Shown here piece by piece: positions 33,922-42,759 of a stretch of 64,000 nucleotides of DNA. Below the pieces are notes generated by a model. It was not told the origin of the DNA. It made no database searches and worked only from the letters and a program-made list of their open reading frames with translations. The DNA comes from Burkholderia pseudomultivorans (GTDB lineage: Bacteria; Pseudomonadota; Gammaproteobacteria; Burkholderiales; Burkholderiaceae), in assembly GCF_001718415.1 (NCBI RefSeq), contig NZ_CP013378.1:4650001-4714000 (forward strand), given 5' to 3'. Position 1 is the stretch's first letter, and every line of letters begins with the position of its first letter. The position numbers and the translations under genes were made by a program.

Positions 33922-35163
33922 TCACAGGTTGATGAGCGTCTGGTCGACGGTCTGCTGCGTCTTGATCGTCTGCGCGTTCGCCTGGTAGTTGCGCTGCGCG
34001 GTGATCAGGTTCACGAGCTGCGAGGTCAGGTCGACGTTCGAGTTCTCGAGCGCGCTGCCCTGCAGCGTGCCGTGGTTCGTGCTGCCCGGCGCGGAGATCT
34101 GCGGCACGCCCGAGGCGGCCGTCTCGACGTACTGGTTGCCGCCGATATTGACGAGCCCGTTCGGGTTGTTGAAGTTCGCGAGCGCGATCTGGCCGAGCGT
34201 CGCCGTCTGGCCGTTCGAGTAGTTGCCGGTGACCTTGCCGTCGTTGCCGATCGTGAAGGTGGTCAGCGTGCCGCTCGCGAAACCGTCCTGCGCGAGGTTG
34301 TTCACGCCGTCCTTGCCGCCGTACTGCGTGGTGCCGGTCAGGTCGAGCGTCAGCGACTGCGGCGTGCCGGAGCCGTCGTTGTTGTCGATCGTGAACGTGA
34401 ACTGGCCGAGCGACTTGGTCGCCGTGCCGTCCGGCGCGACGGTGCTCTGGATCGCGCCGGTCGAATCGAAGGTGACCGTGCCGAGGTCGGTCGTGCTGCC
34501 GCCCTGCACGCCCGCGTACGCTTCCCACTGGCCGCTGGTGGCGGACTTCACGAAATACATGTTGACCGGCTGCGAACCGCCGAGCGAGTCGTAGACCTGG
34601 ATCGACGTCGAGTAGTTGTACGTCGTGTTGTCGGTCGGGTCGAACTGCGTCTTGGTCGGCAGCGCGTCCTGCGAGTTCAGGTTGAACTGGCCGGTGATCT
34701 TGGTGGTCGCCGTCGGCGCGATATTGGTCGTCGGCGCCTGCAGCGGCACGGTCTGCGCGGTGTTGATCACGCCGTTCTTGTCGGCCGCGTAGCCCATCAG
34801 GTTCAGGCCCTGCGCGTTGACGATATAGCCGTTCTTGTCGCGCTGGAACGTGCCGTCGCGCGTATACGTCATCGCGCCGTTGTTCGACATCTGGAAGAAG
34901 CCGTTGCCGTTGATCGCGACGTCGAGCGACGAGCTGGTCGCGTTGATCGCGCCCTGCCCGAACTGCTGCTGCACCGACGCGAGCGTCGTGCCGATGCCGA
35001 TCTGCGTGTTGACGGACGTCGCGATCGAGTTCGCGTACATGTCCGAGAACTGCGCGGTGCTCGACTTGAAGCCGACCGTGTTCGCGTTCGCGATGTTGTT
35101 GCCGATCACGTCGAGCGCGTTCGATGCGCCGGCGAGGCCGCTCAGACCCTGTTCATAACCCAT
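33922..35163 (-). CDS. flgE: Flagellar hook protein (FlgE)
   Basis: The 413-aa protein polymerises into the flexible hook. The N terminus MGYEQGLSGLAGASNALDVI and GNNIANANTVGFKSS, and the C terminus VDLTSQLVNLITAQRNYQAN with TIKTQQTVDQTLINL, are typical. The middle, rich in Thr/Gly/Asn, forms the exposed D1/D2 domains (LDLTGTTQYGGKDGVNNLAQ). It starts 27 bases after flgD, whose product caps the growing hook. Confidence 0.95.
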   Translation of the reverse strand: MGYEQGLSGLAGASNALDVIGNNIANANTVGFKSSTAQFSDMYANSIATSVNTQIGIGTTLASVQQQFGQGAINATSSSLDVAINGNGFFQMSNNGAMTYTRDGTFQRDKNGYIVNAQGLNLMGYAADKNGVINTAQTVPLQAPTTNIAPTATTKITGQFNLNSQDALPTKTQFDPTDNTTYNYSTSIQVYDSLGGSQPVNMYFVKSATSGQWEAYAGVQGGSTTDLGTVTFDSTGAIQSTVAPDGTATKSLGQFTFTIDNNDGSGTPQSLTLDLTGTTQYGGKDGVNNLAQDGFASGTLTTFTIGNDGKVTGNYSNGQTATLGQIALANFNNPNGLVNIGGNQYVETAASGVPQISAPGSTNHGTLQGSALENSNVDLTSQLVNLITAQRNYQANAQTIKTQQTVDQTLINL

Positions 35164-35190
35164 TTCGGTCTCCGTTTCGAGGAAGCTGGA

Positions 35191-35946
35191 TCAGTTGGTG
35201 GTGGTGTTGCCGGACGAGGACGAAGACGACGACGACGCGGTGTTCGGGAAGATCGACGCGACCTGCGTGAGCCCGACGGTCGAGCCGTTCGACAGCACGA
35301 GCCCCGGCGTGCCGTCCGACTGCTTGATGACGCTTTGCACCTGCGCGGCCGCGAGCACGGTCGGCGCATAGGTCTTGCCGTCGCTGCCGGTGTACTGCGC
35401 GCTGATCGTGTACTGGCCGTCCGGCAGCGCATTGCCGGCCGCATCGGTCGGCGTCCAGTTGAACGGCACGGTGCCGGCCGACTGCTGGCCCGCGTTGATC
35501 GTGTTGACGACGGCGCCCGCGCTGTTCTTCACGGTGATCGTCAGGTTCGACACGCTGCTCGTCAGCGACACGCCGAACGGCGACGCCGCGCCGCTCTTCA
35601 CCGCGACGGTGTTGCCCGGCGCCAGCACGTTCGAGCCGATCAGCAGCGCGGCCTGCGTCTGCTGCCCGGCGGCGAGCTGCGTCGACAGCGAGGTCAGCGA
35701 CGTGTTGAGCTGCGCGATGCCGCTCACCGTATTGATCTGCGCGAGCTGCGAGGTCATCTGCGAGCTGTCGACCGGGCTGGTCGGATCCTGGTTCTGCAGT
35801 TGCGTGACGAGCAGCTTCAGGAACGTCGCCTGCAGGTCGCTCGCCGACGTGCCGGTCGTCGACACGTTGTTGGTGTTCATCGTGTCGGTCGGCAGGGTCG
35901 ACACGTTCGTGCCGCTGCTGCCGATCGTCGTGCTGGAGGAGGTCAT
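35191..35946 (-). CDS. flgD: Flagellar hook cap / assembly protein (FlgD)
   Basis: The 251-aa protein caps the growing hook. The conserved N-terminal motif FLKLLVTQLQNQDPTSPVDS is at about residues 46-65, followed by SQMTSQLAQINTVSGIAQLN. The C-terminal half holds the FlgD Tudor and fibronectin-like domains (PFNWTPTDAAGNALPDGQY). The first 40 residues and the last 15 are Ser/Thr-rich and probably disordered. It follows flgC by 76 bases. Confidence 0.94.
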   Translation of the reverse strand: MTSSSTTIGSSGTNVSTLPTDTMNTNNVSTTGTSASDLQATFLKLLVTQLQNQDPTSPVDSSQMTSQLAQINTVSGIAQLNTSLTSLSTQLAAGQQTQAALLIGSNVLAPGNTVAVKSGAASPFGVSLTSSVSNLTITVKNSAGAVVNTINAGQQSAGTVPFNWTPTDAAGNALPDGQYTISAQYTGSDGKTYAPTVLAAAQVQSVIKQSDGTPGLVLSNGSTVGLTQVASIFPNTASSSSSSSSGNTTTN

Positions 35947-36022
35947 GCTGTCTGGCCCTGTATCGGATCTGTCGTAACTGCCGGGTCTGTCGGCGCTGGC
36001 TGGCGGTCCGCGTGCGCGCGGC

Positions 36023-36448
36023 TCACGAGCCGATCGTCAGCGTCTTCAGCATCAATTGCTTCGCGGTGTTCAGCGTCTCGACGTTGGCCTGGTAAGAGCG
36101 CGACGCCGAGATCATGTTCACCATTTCCTGCACCGGATCGACGTTCGGCATCTGCACGTAGCCGTTCGCGTCGGCGGCCGGGTTCGCCGGGTCGTAGGTC
36201 GACTTCATCGGCGACGGATCGTCGACCACCTTCGTCACGCGCACGCCGCCGACGCCCTGGCCGGACGCGGTGCGCGCGCCGCCGATCGGATCGGTCGCGA
36301 ACACGACCTGCTTGGCCTTGTACGGCTTGCCGTCGGGGCCGGTCGCGCTGTCGGCGTTCGCGAGGTTCGACGCGGTGACGTTCAGGCGCTGCGACTGCGC
36401 GGACAGCGCCGAGCCGGCGACGCCGAAGATGTTCATCAACGAGGGCAT
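36023..36448 (-). CDS. flgC: Flagellar proximal rod protein (FlgC)
   Basis: The 141-aa rod subunit starts [20 protein letters not shown] and [19 protein letters not shown], and ends [20 protein letters not shown], the classic FlgC signatures. The ATG at 36448 has an AAGGAG ribosome site; open sequence continues far upstream but lacks family similarity. It lies 38 bases after flgB. Confidence 0.95.
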   Translation of the reverse strand: MPSLMNIFGVAGSALSAQSQRLNVTASNLANADSATGPDGKPYKAKQVVFATDPIGGARTASGQGVGGVRVTKVVDDPSPMKSTYDPANPAADANGYVQMPNVDPVQEMVNMISASRSYQANVETLNTAKQLMLKTLTIGS

Positions 36449-36486
36449 GGAGGCTCCTTGTGCTCGGGTTCGGAAGCGGCGCGCGC

Positions 36487-36975
36487 TTACGAGTTCGTCG
36501 TGATCGCGGCGATCATCGCCTTGATCTGCTGGGTCATCACGGTCATCCCGGTCTCGTAGTGCAGCGCGTTGTTGGCGAACTGCACGCGCTCGACGTCGAG
36601 ATCGACCGTGTTGCCGTCGAGCGACGGCTGCAGCGGCATCCGGTACTGCGCGCGGCCGTAGTCGTCGGCCGGGCCGCCGGTCGGGATCAGCTTCGCGGTG
36701 CCGGTCATGTGGCCCGCCGCGGTCGACGCCATCGTCATGCCGCTCGTCACGCCGGCCGGCTGCGTCATCGGCAGCTGCGCGGCGTTGCTCGGCGCGAGGC
36801 CGCCGTTCACCTGCTTCAGCGAACGCGCGAGCGCCGACGCGAAATCGACGTCGCGGGCCTGATAGCCGGGCGTGTCGGCGTTCGCGATGTTCGACGACAG
36901 CAGTTCCTGCCGATACGCGCGCACGTCGAGCGCCTGTCGGCCGAACGCGAATTCGGCATCGAGTTTGTCCAGCAT
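36487..36975 (-). CDS. flgB: Flagellar proximal rod protein (FlgB)
   Basis: The 162-aa first gene of the basal-body operon encodes the most proximal rod subunit. [20 protein letters not shown] and [20 protein letters not shown] are the FlgB signatures; the C terminus ends [20 protein letters not shown]. The ATG at 36975 follows GGAGGGA. Its promoter lies in the gap shared with flgA: a TACCAT -10 at 37054-37059 (minus strand) and an FlhDC-like box upstream. Confidence 0.95.
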   Translation of the reverse strand: MLDKLDAEFAFGRQALDVRAYRQELLSSNIANADTPGYQARDVDFASALARSLKQVNGGLAPSNAAQLPMTQPAGVTSGMTMASTAAGHMTGTAKLIPTGGPADDYGRAQYRMPLQPSLDGNTVDLDVERVQFANNALHYETGMTVMTQQIKAMIAAITTNS

Positions 36976-37053
36976 GTGTGCGTCCCTCCGGATGAAGCGC
37001 TGCACGCCCCCCGCGCCGCACGGCGGCCCGGGAGGCTTTTTTCCATGACAGCG

Positions 37054-37147
37054 ATGGTAGGCGTCGCGCGCAACCGGCAATCGGGCGAATAACGCGGCAA
37101 AGCCCCCCTCTATTCATCGTTTGCGCGACCGCCCCGCTCCCTAGAAT
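37054..37147. promoter_or_regulatory. Divergent flgB/flgA promoters sharing one FlhDC-like box
   Basis: An imperfect inverted repeat has half-sites 37079-37094 (containing GAATAACG) and 37108-37122 (complement containing GAATAGAG), 13 bases apart, like the enteric FlhDC box with AATARCG-type halves. The flgB -10 TACCAT (37054-37059, minus) and flgA -10 TAGAAT (37142-37147, plus) each lie the same distance from its edges, with weak -35 elements that the box overlaps or adjoins. Confidence 0.55.
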
Positions 37148-37180
37148 GCAATTCGGGATCAACGGATCGAGGACACGGCG

Positions 37181-38476
37181 ATGACAGGCTGCGCACGGGG
37201 CGACAGAAACGGACGGCGGACGCACGTCCGGCGTGCGTTGGCGCTCGCGGCGGCGCTGTGGATCGCGGCGCCGGCGGCGCGCGCGGACGACGGGATGATC
37301 GTGATCCCCGGACGCGGCGAGACGGCCGAGCACGCGCTCGCGACTGCGGCCGCGGCAAGCGGCGGCCTGGCGGGCGGCAATGCGGGCCGGGCGAGTGCGG
37401 CGGCCGCGATGAATGCCGCGCCGGCGGGCGCCGCGATGCCGCCGATGAACGCGGCGTCGGTTCCGCCGGAAAGCACGTCGAATCCGCCCGCGACTTATCC
37501 CGCCGCGATGCGAAGCGGGCTGCCGGCCGCCGATCCGGGCGGCGCAGCGCCCGGTGCGCCCGTTCCCGCCGCACGCCCGGCAGCGAATGCCTACGCAGGC
37601 GCACGCACGAACACCGCCGGCACCGGCTATGGCGCGGCGCGCGCCGCCGACCCGGGCGGCATCGTCACGGTCGTCGCCGGCGCGGCCGATGCCGCGTCGA
37701 ACGCCGCGCGGACGCCGCAGCCGCCGGCGATCGCGGCACGCCCGGTGCCGCCGCGCGCCGCCGCGCCGGCCCCGCGCCCGGCGGCCGCCGCCGCTGCCGT
37801 GTCAGCCGCTGCCGCGCCGACGTCCGCCGCCGCGCAACCCGACACCGCCCCCGCCCGGCAGGATCCCGACTCGATTCGCCGCGTGGCGCTCGCGTTCCTG
37901 CAGCAGCAGATCGCCGGCCTGCCCGGCAAGACCACCGCGACGGTCGCGCCCGCGTTTCCGCGCGGGCTCGCCGCCTGCACGACGCTCGAGCCGTTCCTGC
38001 CGACCGGTGCGCGCCTGTGGGGCCGCACGACGGTCGGCGTGCGCTGCGCGGGCGAGCGGCCGTGGACCGTCTATCTGCAGGCAAAAGTCGCGGTGCAGGC
38101 CACCTACTATGTCGCCGCGCGGCAGATTGCGCCCGGCGAGCCGCTGAGCGCGGCCGACCTCGTCGCGCGCGACGGCGACCTGACGGTGCTGCCGCTGGCC
38201 GTGATCACCGATCCCGCGCAGGCGGTCGGCGCGACCGCGCTCGCGCGCATCGCGGCCGGGCTGCCGCTGCGCCAGGACATGCTGAAGAGCGCGGCGTCGG
38301 TGTCGGCCGGACAGACGGTGCGCGTCGTCGCGGCCGGCCCCGGTTTCACGATCTCGGCCGAGGGCAGCGCGCTCGCGAACGCGGCGCCCGGCCAGTCGGT
38401 GCGGGTCAGGATGGCGGCGGGCCAGATCGTGACCGCGATCGTCAAGGACGCGGGGACGGTGGAGATCCCGCTGTAA
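37181..38476 (+). CDS. flgA: P-ring chaperone (FlgA) with long alanine/proline-rich insert
   Basis: The 431-aa periplasmic chaperone should help FlgI assemble the P-ring. A signal peptide ends around residue 36 (APAARA). Residues of about 50-230 are a low-complexity Ala/Pro/Gly/Arg region with no fold. The conserved part follows: an N-terminal FlgA domain from about 230 ([19 protein letters not shown]) and the SAF domain (about 305-431, with [18 protein letters not shown] and LRQDMLK). Typical FlgA is about 220 aa, so nearly half of this protein is extra. It diverges from flgB and precedes flgM. Confidence 0.92.
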   Translation: MTGCARGDRNGRRTHVRRALALAAALWIAAPAARADDGMIVIPGRGETAEHALATAAAASGGLAGGNAGRASAAAAMNAAPAGAAMPPMNAASVPPESTSNPPATYPAAMRSGLPAADPGGAAPGAPVPAARPAANAYAGARTNTAGTGYGAARAADPGGIVTVVAGAADAASNAARTPQPPAIAARPVPPRAAAPAPRPAAAAAAVSAAAAPTSAAAQPDTAPARQDPDSIRRVALAFLQQQIAGLPGKTTATVAPAFPRGLAACTTLEPFLPTGARLWGRTTVGVRCAGERPWTVYLQAKVAVQATYYVAARQIAPGEPLSAADLVARDGDLTVLPLAVITDPAQAVGATALARIAAGLPLRQDMLKSAASVSAGQTVRVVAAGPGFTISAEGSALANAAPGQSVRVRMAAGQIVTAIVKDAGTVEIPL

Positions 38477-38521
38477 GAGTGTAAAAGATTGTTTATTCGG
38501 AGAATTTTGAAGACACGGTGC

Positions 38522-38548
38522 TAAAGTTCGGCCCGGACCTGCCGTTAT
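38522..38548 (+). promoter_or_regulatory. Sigma-28 promoter of flgM
   Basis: TAAAGTTC (38522-38529), an 11-base spacer and GCCGTTAT (38541-38548). It matches 13 of 16 positions of the FliA consensus TAAAGTTT-N11-GCCGATAA and lies about 30 bases before the GTG start, so FlgM is made by the sigma factor it inhibits. Confidence 0.75.
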
Positions 38549-38576
38549 CTGGGTCAAACCGTACAGGAACCTCATC

Positions 38577-38915
38577 GTGAAAATCGATTCCACTCCGAAC
38601 CCGAGCCCCGTCGCACCGGCCAGCAGCGGCAACGGCGCGGCCCGCCCGCAAGCCGGCGCGGCCTCGTCGACGGCTGCGCAGACGGCCGACGCAGGATCGA
38701 CCGGCGGCGACGCGACCGTGAACCTGTCCGGTCTGTCCGGCCAGCTGCGCGCGCAGTCGGCATCCGGCGACGCGGACATCGACACGGCGCTCGTCCAGTC
38801 GATCAAGGACGCACTGAACAACGGCACGCTGACGATCGATCCGAACCGGATCGCCGACGGCGTGCTGAATACCGCCCGCGAGCTGCTGCAGCAGCAGCGC
38901 CCGCAGGGCAACTGA
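38577..38915 (+). CDS. flgM: Anti-sigma-28 factor (FlgM)
   Basis: The 112-aa small protein binds and blocks FliA until the hook is finished, then is exported. The N-terminal half is Ala/Ser/Gly-rich and disordered; the C-terminal FliA-binding half has VQSIKDALNNGTLTIDPNRI and ADGVLNTARELL, the family motif. The start is GTG at 38577 with AGGAA upstream. It has its own sigma-28 promoter and probably also read-through from flgA, followed by flgN. Confidence 0.93.
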   Translation: MKIDSTPNPSPVAPASSGNGAARPQAGAASSTAAQTADAGSTGGDATVNLSGLSGQLRAQSASGDADIDTALVQSIKDALNNGTLTIDPNRIADGVLNTARELLQQQRPQGN

Positions 38916-38989
38916 GCCGGCTCGCGCCGGTCCCCCGGTTTGCCGGTGCGCGTGCCTCGGACGCGCGCCGGCGCGACGAGCATCACGCA

Positions 38990-39430
38990 ATGAGAGAAGA
39001 GCTGCTGGCCACGGTCAACGACGAACACGCGACGGTCGAAGCGTTCGCGTCGCTGCTTGCGTATGAGGAAAAGGCGCTGACGACGGCCGAACCGCTCGCG
39101 ATGCTGCCCGGCATCGTCGAGAAGAAAAGCGCGCTGCTCGACCGGCTCGCGCAGCTCGAACGCACGCGCGATGCGCAGTTGTCGGCGCTCGGCTTTTCGG
39201 CCGGCAAGAAAGGGATGGACCAGGCCGCCGAGCGCGACGCGCGTCTCGCCGGCCGCTGGCAGCTGCTGCAGCAGGCCGCCGAACGGGCGCGCCGCGCCAA
39301 TGCGAACAACGGGATGCTGATCCGGATCCGGATGGACTACAACGAGCGCGCGCTCGCGGTGCTGCGCTCGACGCCCGCGCCGGCCGGCGTCTACGGGCCC
39401 GACGGCCGCGTGTCGGCGCTGATGCGCTGA
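38990..39430 (+). CDS. flgN: Flagellar export chaperone (FlgN)
   Basis: The 146-aa helical cytoplasmic chaperone should guard FlgK and FlgL before export. It is mostly alpha-helical with heptad-like Leu/Ala (KSALLDRLAQLERTRDAQL) and has the FlgN C-terminal segment (NNGMLIRIRMDYNERALAVL). Its location right after flgM is the standard pairing. Its two clients are encoded at 25032-28264 under the same sigma factor. Confidence 0.9.
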   Translation: MREELLATVNDEHATVEAFASLLAYEEKALTTAEPLAMLPGIVEKKSALLDRLAQLERTRDAQLSALGFSAGKKGMDQAAERDARLAGRWQLLQQAAERARRANANNGMLIRIRMDYNERALAVLRSTPAPAGVYGPDGRVSALMR

Positions 39431-39551
39431 CGCCCGCAAGGCGCGCCGCCGTGCGCGTCCGTTTTCTCCTTCCCTTTACCCGACTGTTTCACCCATGCGG
39501 CCTGCGCAGACGCGCGGCCGGCCCCCCGCCCGCCTTCGCCGGCGAACACAC

Positions 39552-41414
39552 CTACAGCAGCGGACACGCCGTCACCTGCGTGCCGCGCGCGACGCACAGC
39601 CGCTCGTAATCGCGCAGGTAGTCGCGCTCGTCGTCGGTCAGCAGATCGAGGTCGATCAGATCCCAGTCGTAGCCGACCGTGACGATGTTCTCGAAACGGA
39701 CCTTGTCGGGATCCTGCTCGCTCGGGCGGATGATCACGATGTTCTCGATCCGCACGCCGCCCTTGCCCGGCAGGTAGATGCCCGGCTCGACCGAGACCAC
39801 CGCATTGGGCACCAGCCCGTACCGCGCGCCCGGCGCGAACCGCACGCCGCCATCGTGCACGTGGATGCCGACGCCGTGTCCGGTGCCGTGTCCGTAATCG
39901 TGGCCGTGGTCGCGGCACACCTGCCGCACCGCCGCGTCGACGTCCGCGCCGGTCGCGTCCTTCGGGAACTGCGCGACGAGCCCCTTGATGCAGGCCTTCA
40001 GCGCGACCGTGTAGATCTCGCGCTGCCACGGCCGGGCGACCGTTTCCGCGCGCGTGCGACGCAATACGACCCGCGTGCAGTCCGTCGCGAAGCCGGCCTC
40101 GTAGTACGCGCCGCTGTCGAGCAGCACGAGTTCGCCTTCGCTCAGCGCGACGTCGGCGCTGGCCGCCGTGTAATGCGCGGACGCGCTGTTCGCGCCGTTC
40201 GCCGCGACCGACGGAAACGTCAGCGCCACCGCGCCGCGCGCGCCGTAAGCATCGCTGATCGCGCGCGCCAGATCGTATTCGGAATGCCGCCGCCCGGGCT
40301 CGCCCGCCTTCGCCCAGCGCATCGTCTCGGCGATCGCCGCGGAGCTGCGCGCGAACGCCTCGCGAAACCGGTCGAGCGCGGCCGGCGTCTTGGCCGCGCG
40401 CATCGCCTCGACCGGGTTGCAATCGACGTGCGGCGCGTGCGGCCACACGCGGCGCACCGTATCGACAAGCGCGCAGTTGACCGACTCGAAGCCGTAGCAG
40501 ACGCGCCCGACCGCGAACTGCGCGAGAAAGCGCGCGAGCGCGTCGAAGTCGCGCCGGATCACCTGCAGCGCCGGATACGACGCGAGTTCGACCGGACAGC
40601 GGTCGCAGCCTTCCGGCAGGAACAGCGCGACCTGCTCGCCGACCACGAACAGGTAGCCCAGGTGCGACGACGCGTTCGGGATGTGATAGCCGCGGCTGTT
40701 CAGCAGATGGCCGAGATCGTCCGCCGCGCAGCTGACGAACGCGGTCGCGCCGTCGGTCGCCGTGCCCGTCGCGTGCCCCTGCGCGGCCAGTTGCCGGTTC
40801 AGCGTCGCGATGTTGTGCGCGACGCTCGTGCCGGTCATCGCTTCCGGCAACTCGAAGATCGGCCGCTCGACGACCCAGCCCGGCAGCGCGACCGCGCGAT
40901 CGATTTCGCGGCCGGCGAGACTCGTCCATTCCAGGTGCGCCGCCCGCGTGCCGTCGAGCAGCCGGTCGCACTGCGCGACGCTGAGCCGCCAGCCGTCGTA
41001 GCCGACGCGCTTGATCCGGTCGGCCCGCGCGACGAGCCAGTCGGCCAGCGCCGGCCAGATCGAAACGTTCAGGTCGAGCTTCTCGACACGCACGCGCGCC
41101 GGATCGCACTGCCGTTCCGCCTGCAGGTGATAGCGGCCATCGACGAACAGCACGAACGGCGGCACGCCGAGCGCGCGCGCCACAGCTTCGGCGAGAAAGA
41201 TCCCGCAGCCGGCCGAGCCGTCGAAGCCCGACACCGCATAGCGCGGGTTGTTGCGGCGTGGCAGGTATTCGGTGACGAACTCGTCCTGCGACGTGACGAT
41301 CACCGCATCGAGCCGCAGCGTGTCGAGCAGCCGCGACAGCCCGGCCTGCGTGTCGGCGACGCAGGCATCGTACGGGGGAAGGCCGGAGAAACTGTATTGC
41401 AGTCGATCGATCAT
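39552..41414 (-). CDS. pepP: Xaa-Pro aminopeptidase (M24B family)
   Basis: The 620-aa metallopeptidase removes N-terminal residues next to proline. Two creatinase-like N-terminal domains precede the pita-bread catalytic domain (about residues 310-560). Metal ligands are visible: Asp in VLLDSGAYYEAGFATDC, His in GHGTGHGVGIHVHDGG, and Glu residues in SVEPGIYLPGKGGVRIENIV. The length and a C-terminal extension match the larger aminopeptidase P1 type, not E. coli PepP (441 aa). It diverges from an XRE-cupin regulator, with direct repeats between them. Confidence 0.9.
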   Translation of the reverse strand: MIDRLQYSFSGLPPYDACVADTQAGLSRLLDTLRLDAVIVTSQDEFVTEYLPRRNNPRYAVSGFDGSAGCGIFLAEAVARALGVPPFVLFVDGRYHLQAERQCDPARVRVEKLDLNVSIWPALADWLVARADRIKRVGYDGWRLSVAQCDRLLDGTRAAHLEWTSLAGREIDRAVALPGWVVERPIFELPEAMTGTSVAHNIATLNRQLAAQGHATGTATDGATAFVSCAADDLGHLLNSRGYHIPNASSHLGYLFVVGEQVALFLPEGCDRCPVELASYPALQVIRRDFDALARFLAQFAVGRVCYGFESVNCALVDTVRRVWPHAPHVDCNPVEAMRAAKTPAALDRFREAFARSSAAIAETMRWAKAGEPGRRHSEYDLARAISDAYGARGAVALTFPSVAANGANSASAHYTAASADVALSEGELVLLDSGAYYEAGFATDCTRVVLRRTRAETVARPWQREIYTVALKACIKGLVAQFPKDATGADVDAAVRQVCRDHGHDYGHGTGHGVGIHVHDGGVRFAPGARYGLVPNAVVSVEPGIYLPGKGGVRIENIVIIRPSEQDPDKVRFENIVTVGYDWDLIDLDLLTDDERDYLRDYERLCVARGTQVTACPLL

Positions 41415-41549
41415 CGGATGCCTGTGGGGTCGTTGTTTTGTCGGCGCGCGCGGGGGCGATCTGCGCGTTCGCGTGTCGGCGCACGGCCGACGCGGCCAGC
41501 GCGAATCCGGGCCGCCGCCCGGCGAACCGCATCGCGGACGCGGCCCCGG

Positions 41550-41573
41550 ATTTTTGTCTCACTAAAATTCCGG
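41550..41573 (+). repeat. Operator-like direct repeat, copy 1
   Basis: Contains TTTTTGTCTCACTAAAATTC. It is nearest to pepP, 136 bases before the pepP start codon. Confidence 0.6.
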
Positions 41574-41622
41574 CACGGTGCGACAGCAATCTAGAGGACC
41601 GCGGAATTGAGGTCAAGCTAAA

Positions 41623-41646
41623 ATTTTTGTGCCACTAAAATTCCGG
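41623..41646 (+). repeat. Operator-like direct repeat, copy 2
   Basis: Contains TTTTTGTGCCACTAAAATTC, differing from copy 1 at two positions. The 73-base offset is about seven helical turns, so both copies face the same side of DNA. Confidence 0.6.
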
Positions 41647-41813
41647 ACCGCGGCGCCCCGGCTGCGGCGTGGATACGTCGTCACGACGCTGCGCGGTACA
41701 ATGCGCCGGCATCGTCGTTCAGACGGTCGTGCCTCGTGCGATGCGCGCAAAACCGACGCCCGGGCGACTGCACCGCCTTCCCGCCTTCCGGCTCGCTGCC
41801 ACGAAAGAGATTC

Positions 41814-42596
41814 ATGGATTCAGACATCATGCGGATCGGCCAGCGCATTCGCCGCCTGCGCCGGGAAGCGAAGAAAACGCTGCTGGAAGTCGCGACCGAG
41901 GCCAGGCTGTCGGTCGGGTTCCTGTCCCAGGTCGAACGCCACCTCACCGGCATCTCCATCTCGTCGCTCGTCAACGTCGCGAAGGCGCTGAACGTGCCGC
42001 TCGGCGCGCTGATCGACCAGCCGCGCCAGGCGCAGCCCGATTCGCACCGGGGCCGCCGCGAATCGTACGCGGTCGATCGCACGTCGCAATGGTACGAGCG
42101 GCTGTCGACCACCTTCGACGGCAGCCAGATCAATGCGGTGAAAGTGCAGATGATGGAAGGCTATCGTTCGGAATGGGTCGCGCACGGCGGCGATGAATTC
42201 GTCTACGTGCTGGACGGCCGGATCTGCTACACGGTCGGCAAGAAGGACTACCCGCTGTCGGCCGGCGACTCGCTCCACTTCGACGCGCGCAAGCGGCACC
42301 GCGTCGCCAACGTCGGCGACGGGCCTGCCGAGCTGATCGTGGTCGGCACGCTGCCGCTGTTCGACGACGACGGCCAGGCCGAATTCGTGTCCGCGACGAT
42401 GGCAATCCGCCAGCCCGGGCGCGAAGCGCGGGCGATCCCGGGCGAACCGCGGGTGAGCCGCCGCCAGCCCGAGCCGAAACGCGGCGGGCGCGCGGCAGAT
42501 GCTGCATCGGAAAGGAGCGCTGCCGCGGCATCCGCGGGCAAGCGCCTTGCGGCTGCCGCGACGAGCCGCAAGCCAGCCGCGCGCAAGAAGCCATGA
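41814..42596 (+). CDS. XRE-family regulator with cupin domain and basic C-terminal tail
   Basis: The 260-aa regulator has an N-terminal helix-turn-helix (residues 6-60, LLEVATEARLSVGFLSQVER) and a C-terminal cupin sensor (about 105-185, WVAHGGDEFVYVLDGRICY and YPLSAGDSLHFDARKRHRV), as in the PuuR/SutR group. Residues from about 197 to the end are an added Arg/Lys/Ala-rich low-complexity tail resembling histone H1-like bacterial proteins. It diverges from pepP and probably binds the direct repeats between them. The ATG at 41814 follows GAAAGAG. Confidence 0.88.
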   Translation: MDSDIMRIGQRIRRLRREAKKTLLEVATEARLSVGFLSQVERHLTGISISSLVNVAKALNVPLGALIDQPRQAQPDSHRGRRESYAVDRTSQWYERLSTTFDGSQINAVKVQMMEGYRSEWVAHGGDEFVYVLDGRICYTVGKKDYPLSAGDSLHFDARKRHRVANVGDGPAELIVVGTLPLFDDDGQAEFVSATMAIRQPGREARAIPGEPRVSRRQPEPKRGGRAADAASERSAAAASAGKRLAAAATSRKPAARKKP

Positions 42597-42759
42597 CGGC
42601 GGGCGGGCTCTCCCGCCCGACGACGGCATGATTCGTGTGTCGACGTGACGCGATGCCGGATTCCGGCCGCCGATCGCCCACGCACGCAGGCAGGCATGCG
42701 AGCGCTACGCCGCCCGACTCGCTCACCCACACAAGCGCCCGACCGCCGCGCCGCCCGCA

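Larger units (their letters stand above)
41415..41813. other. Divergent control region of pepP and the XRE-cupin gene
   Basis: No gene is supported in these 399 bases. Two 24-base near-identical direct repeats, 41550-41573 and 41623-41646, read ATTTTTGT, two variable bases, then CACTAAAATTCCGG (22 of 24 identical; 73 bases apart). GGACCGCGG also occurs twice (41596-41604, 41645-41653). This local AT-rich patch stands out from the GC-rich surroundings and is a likely operator array. Confidence 0.6.
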
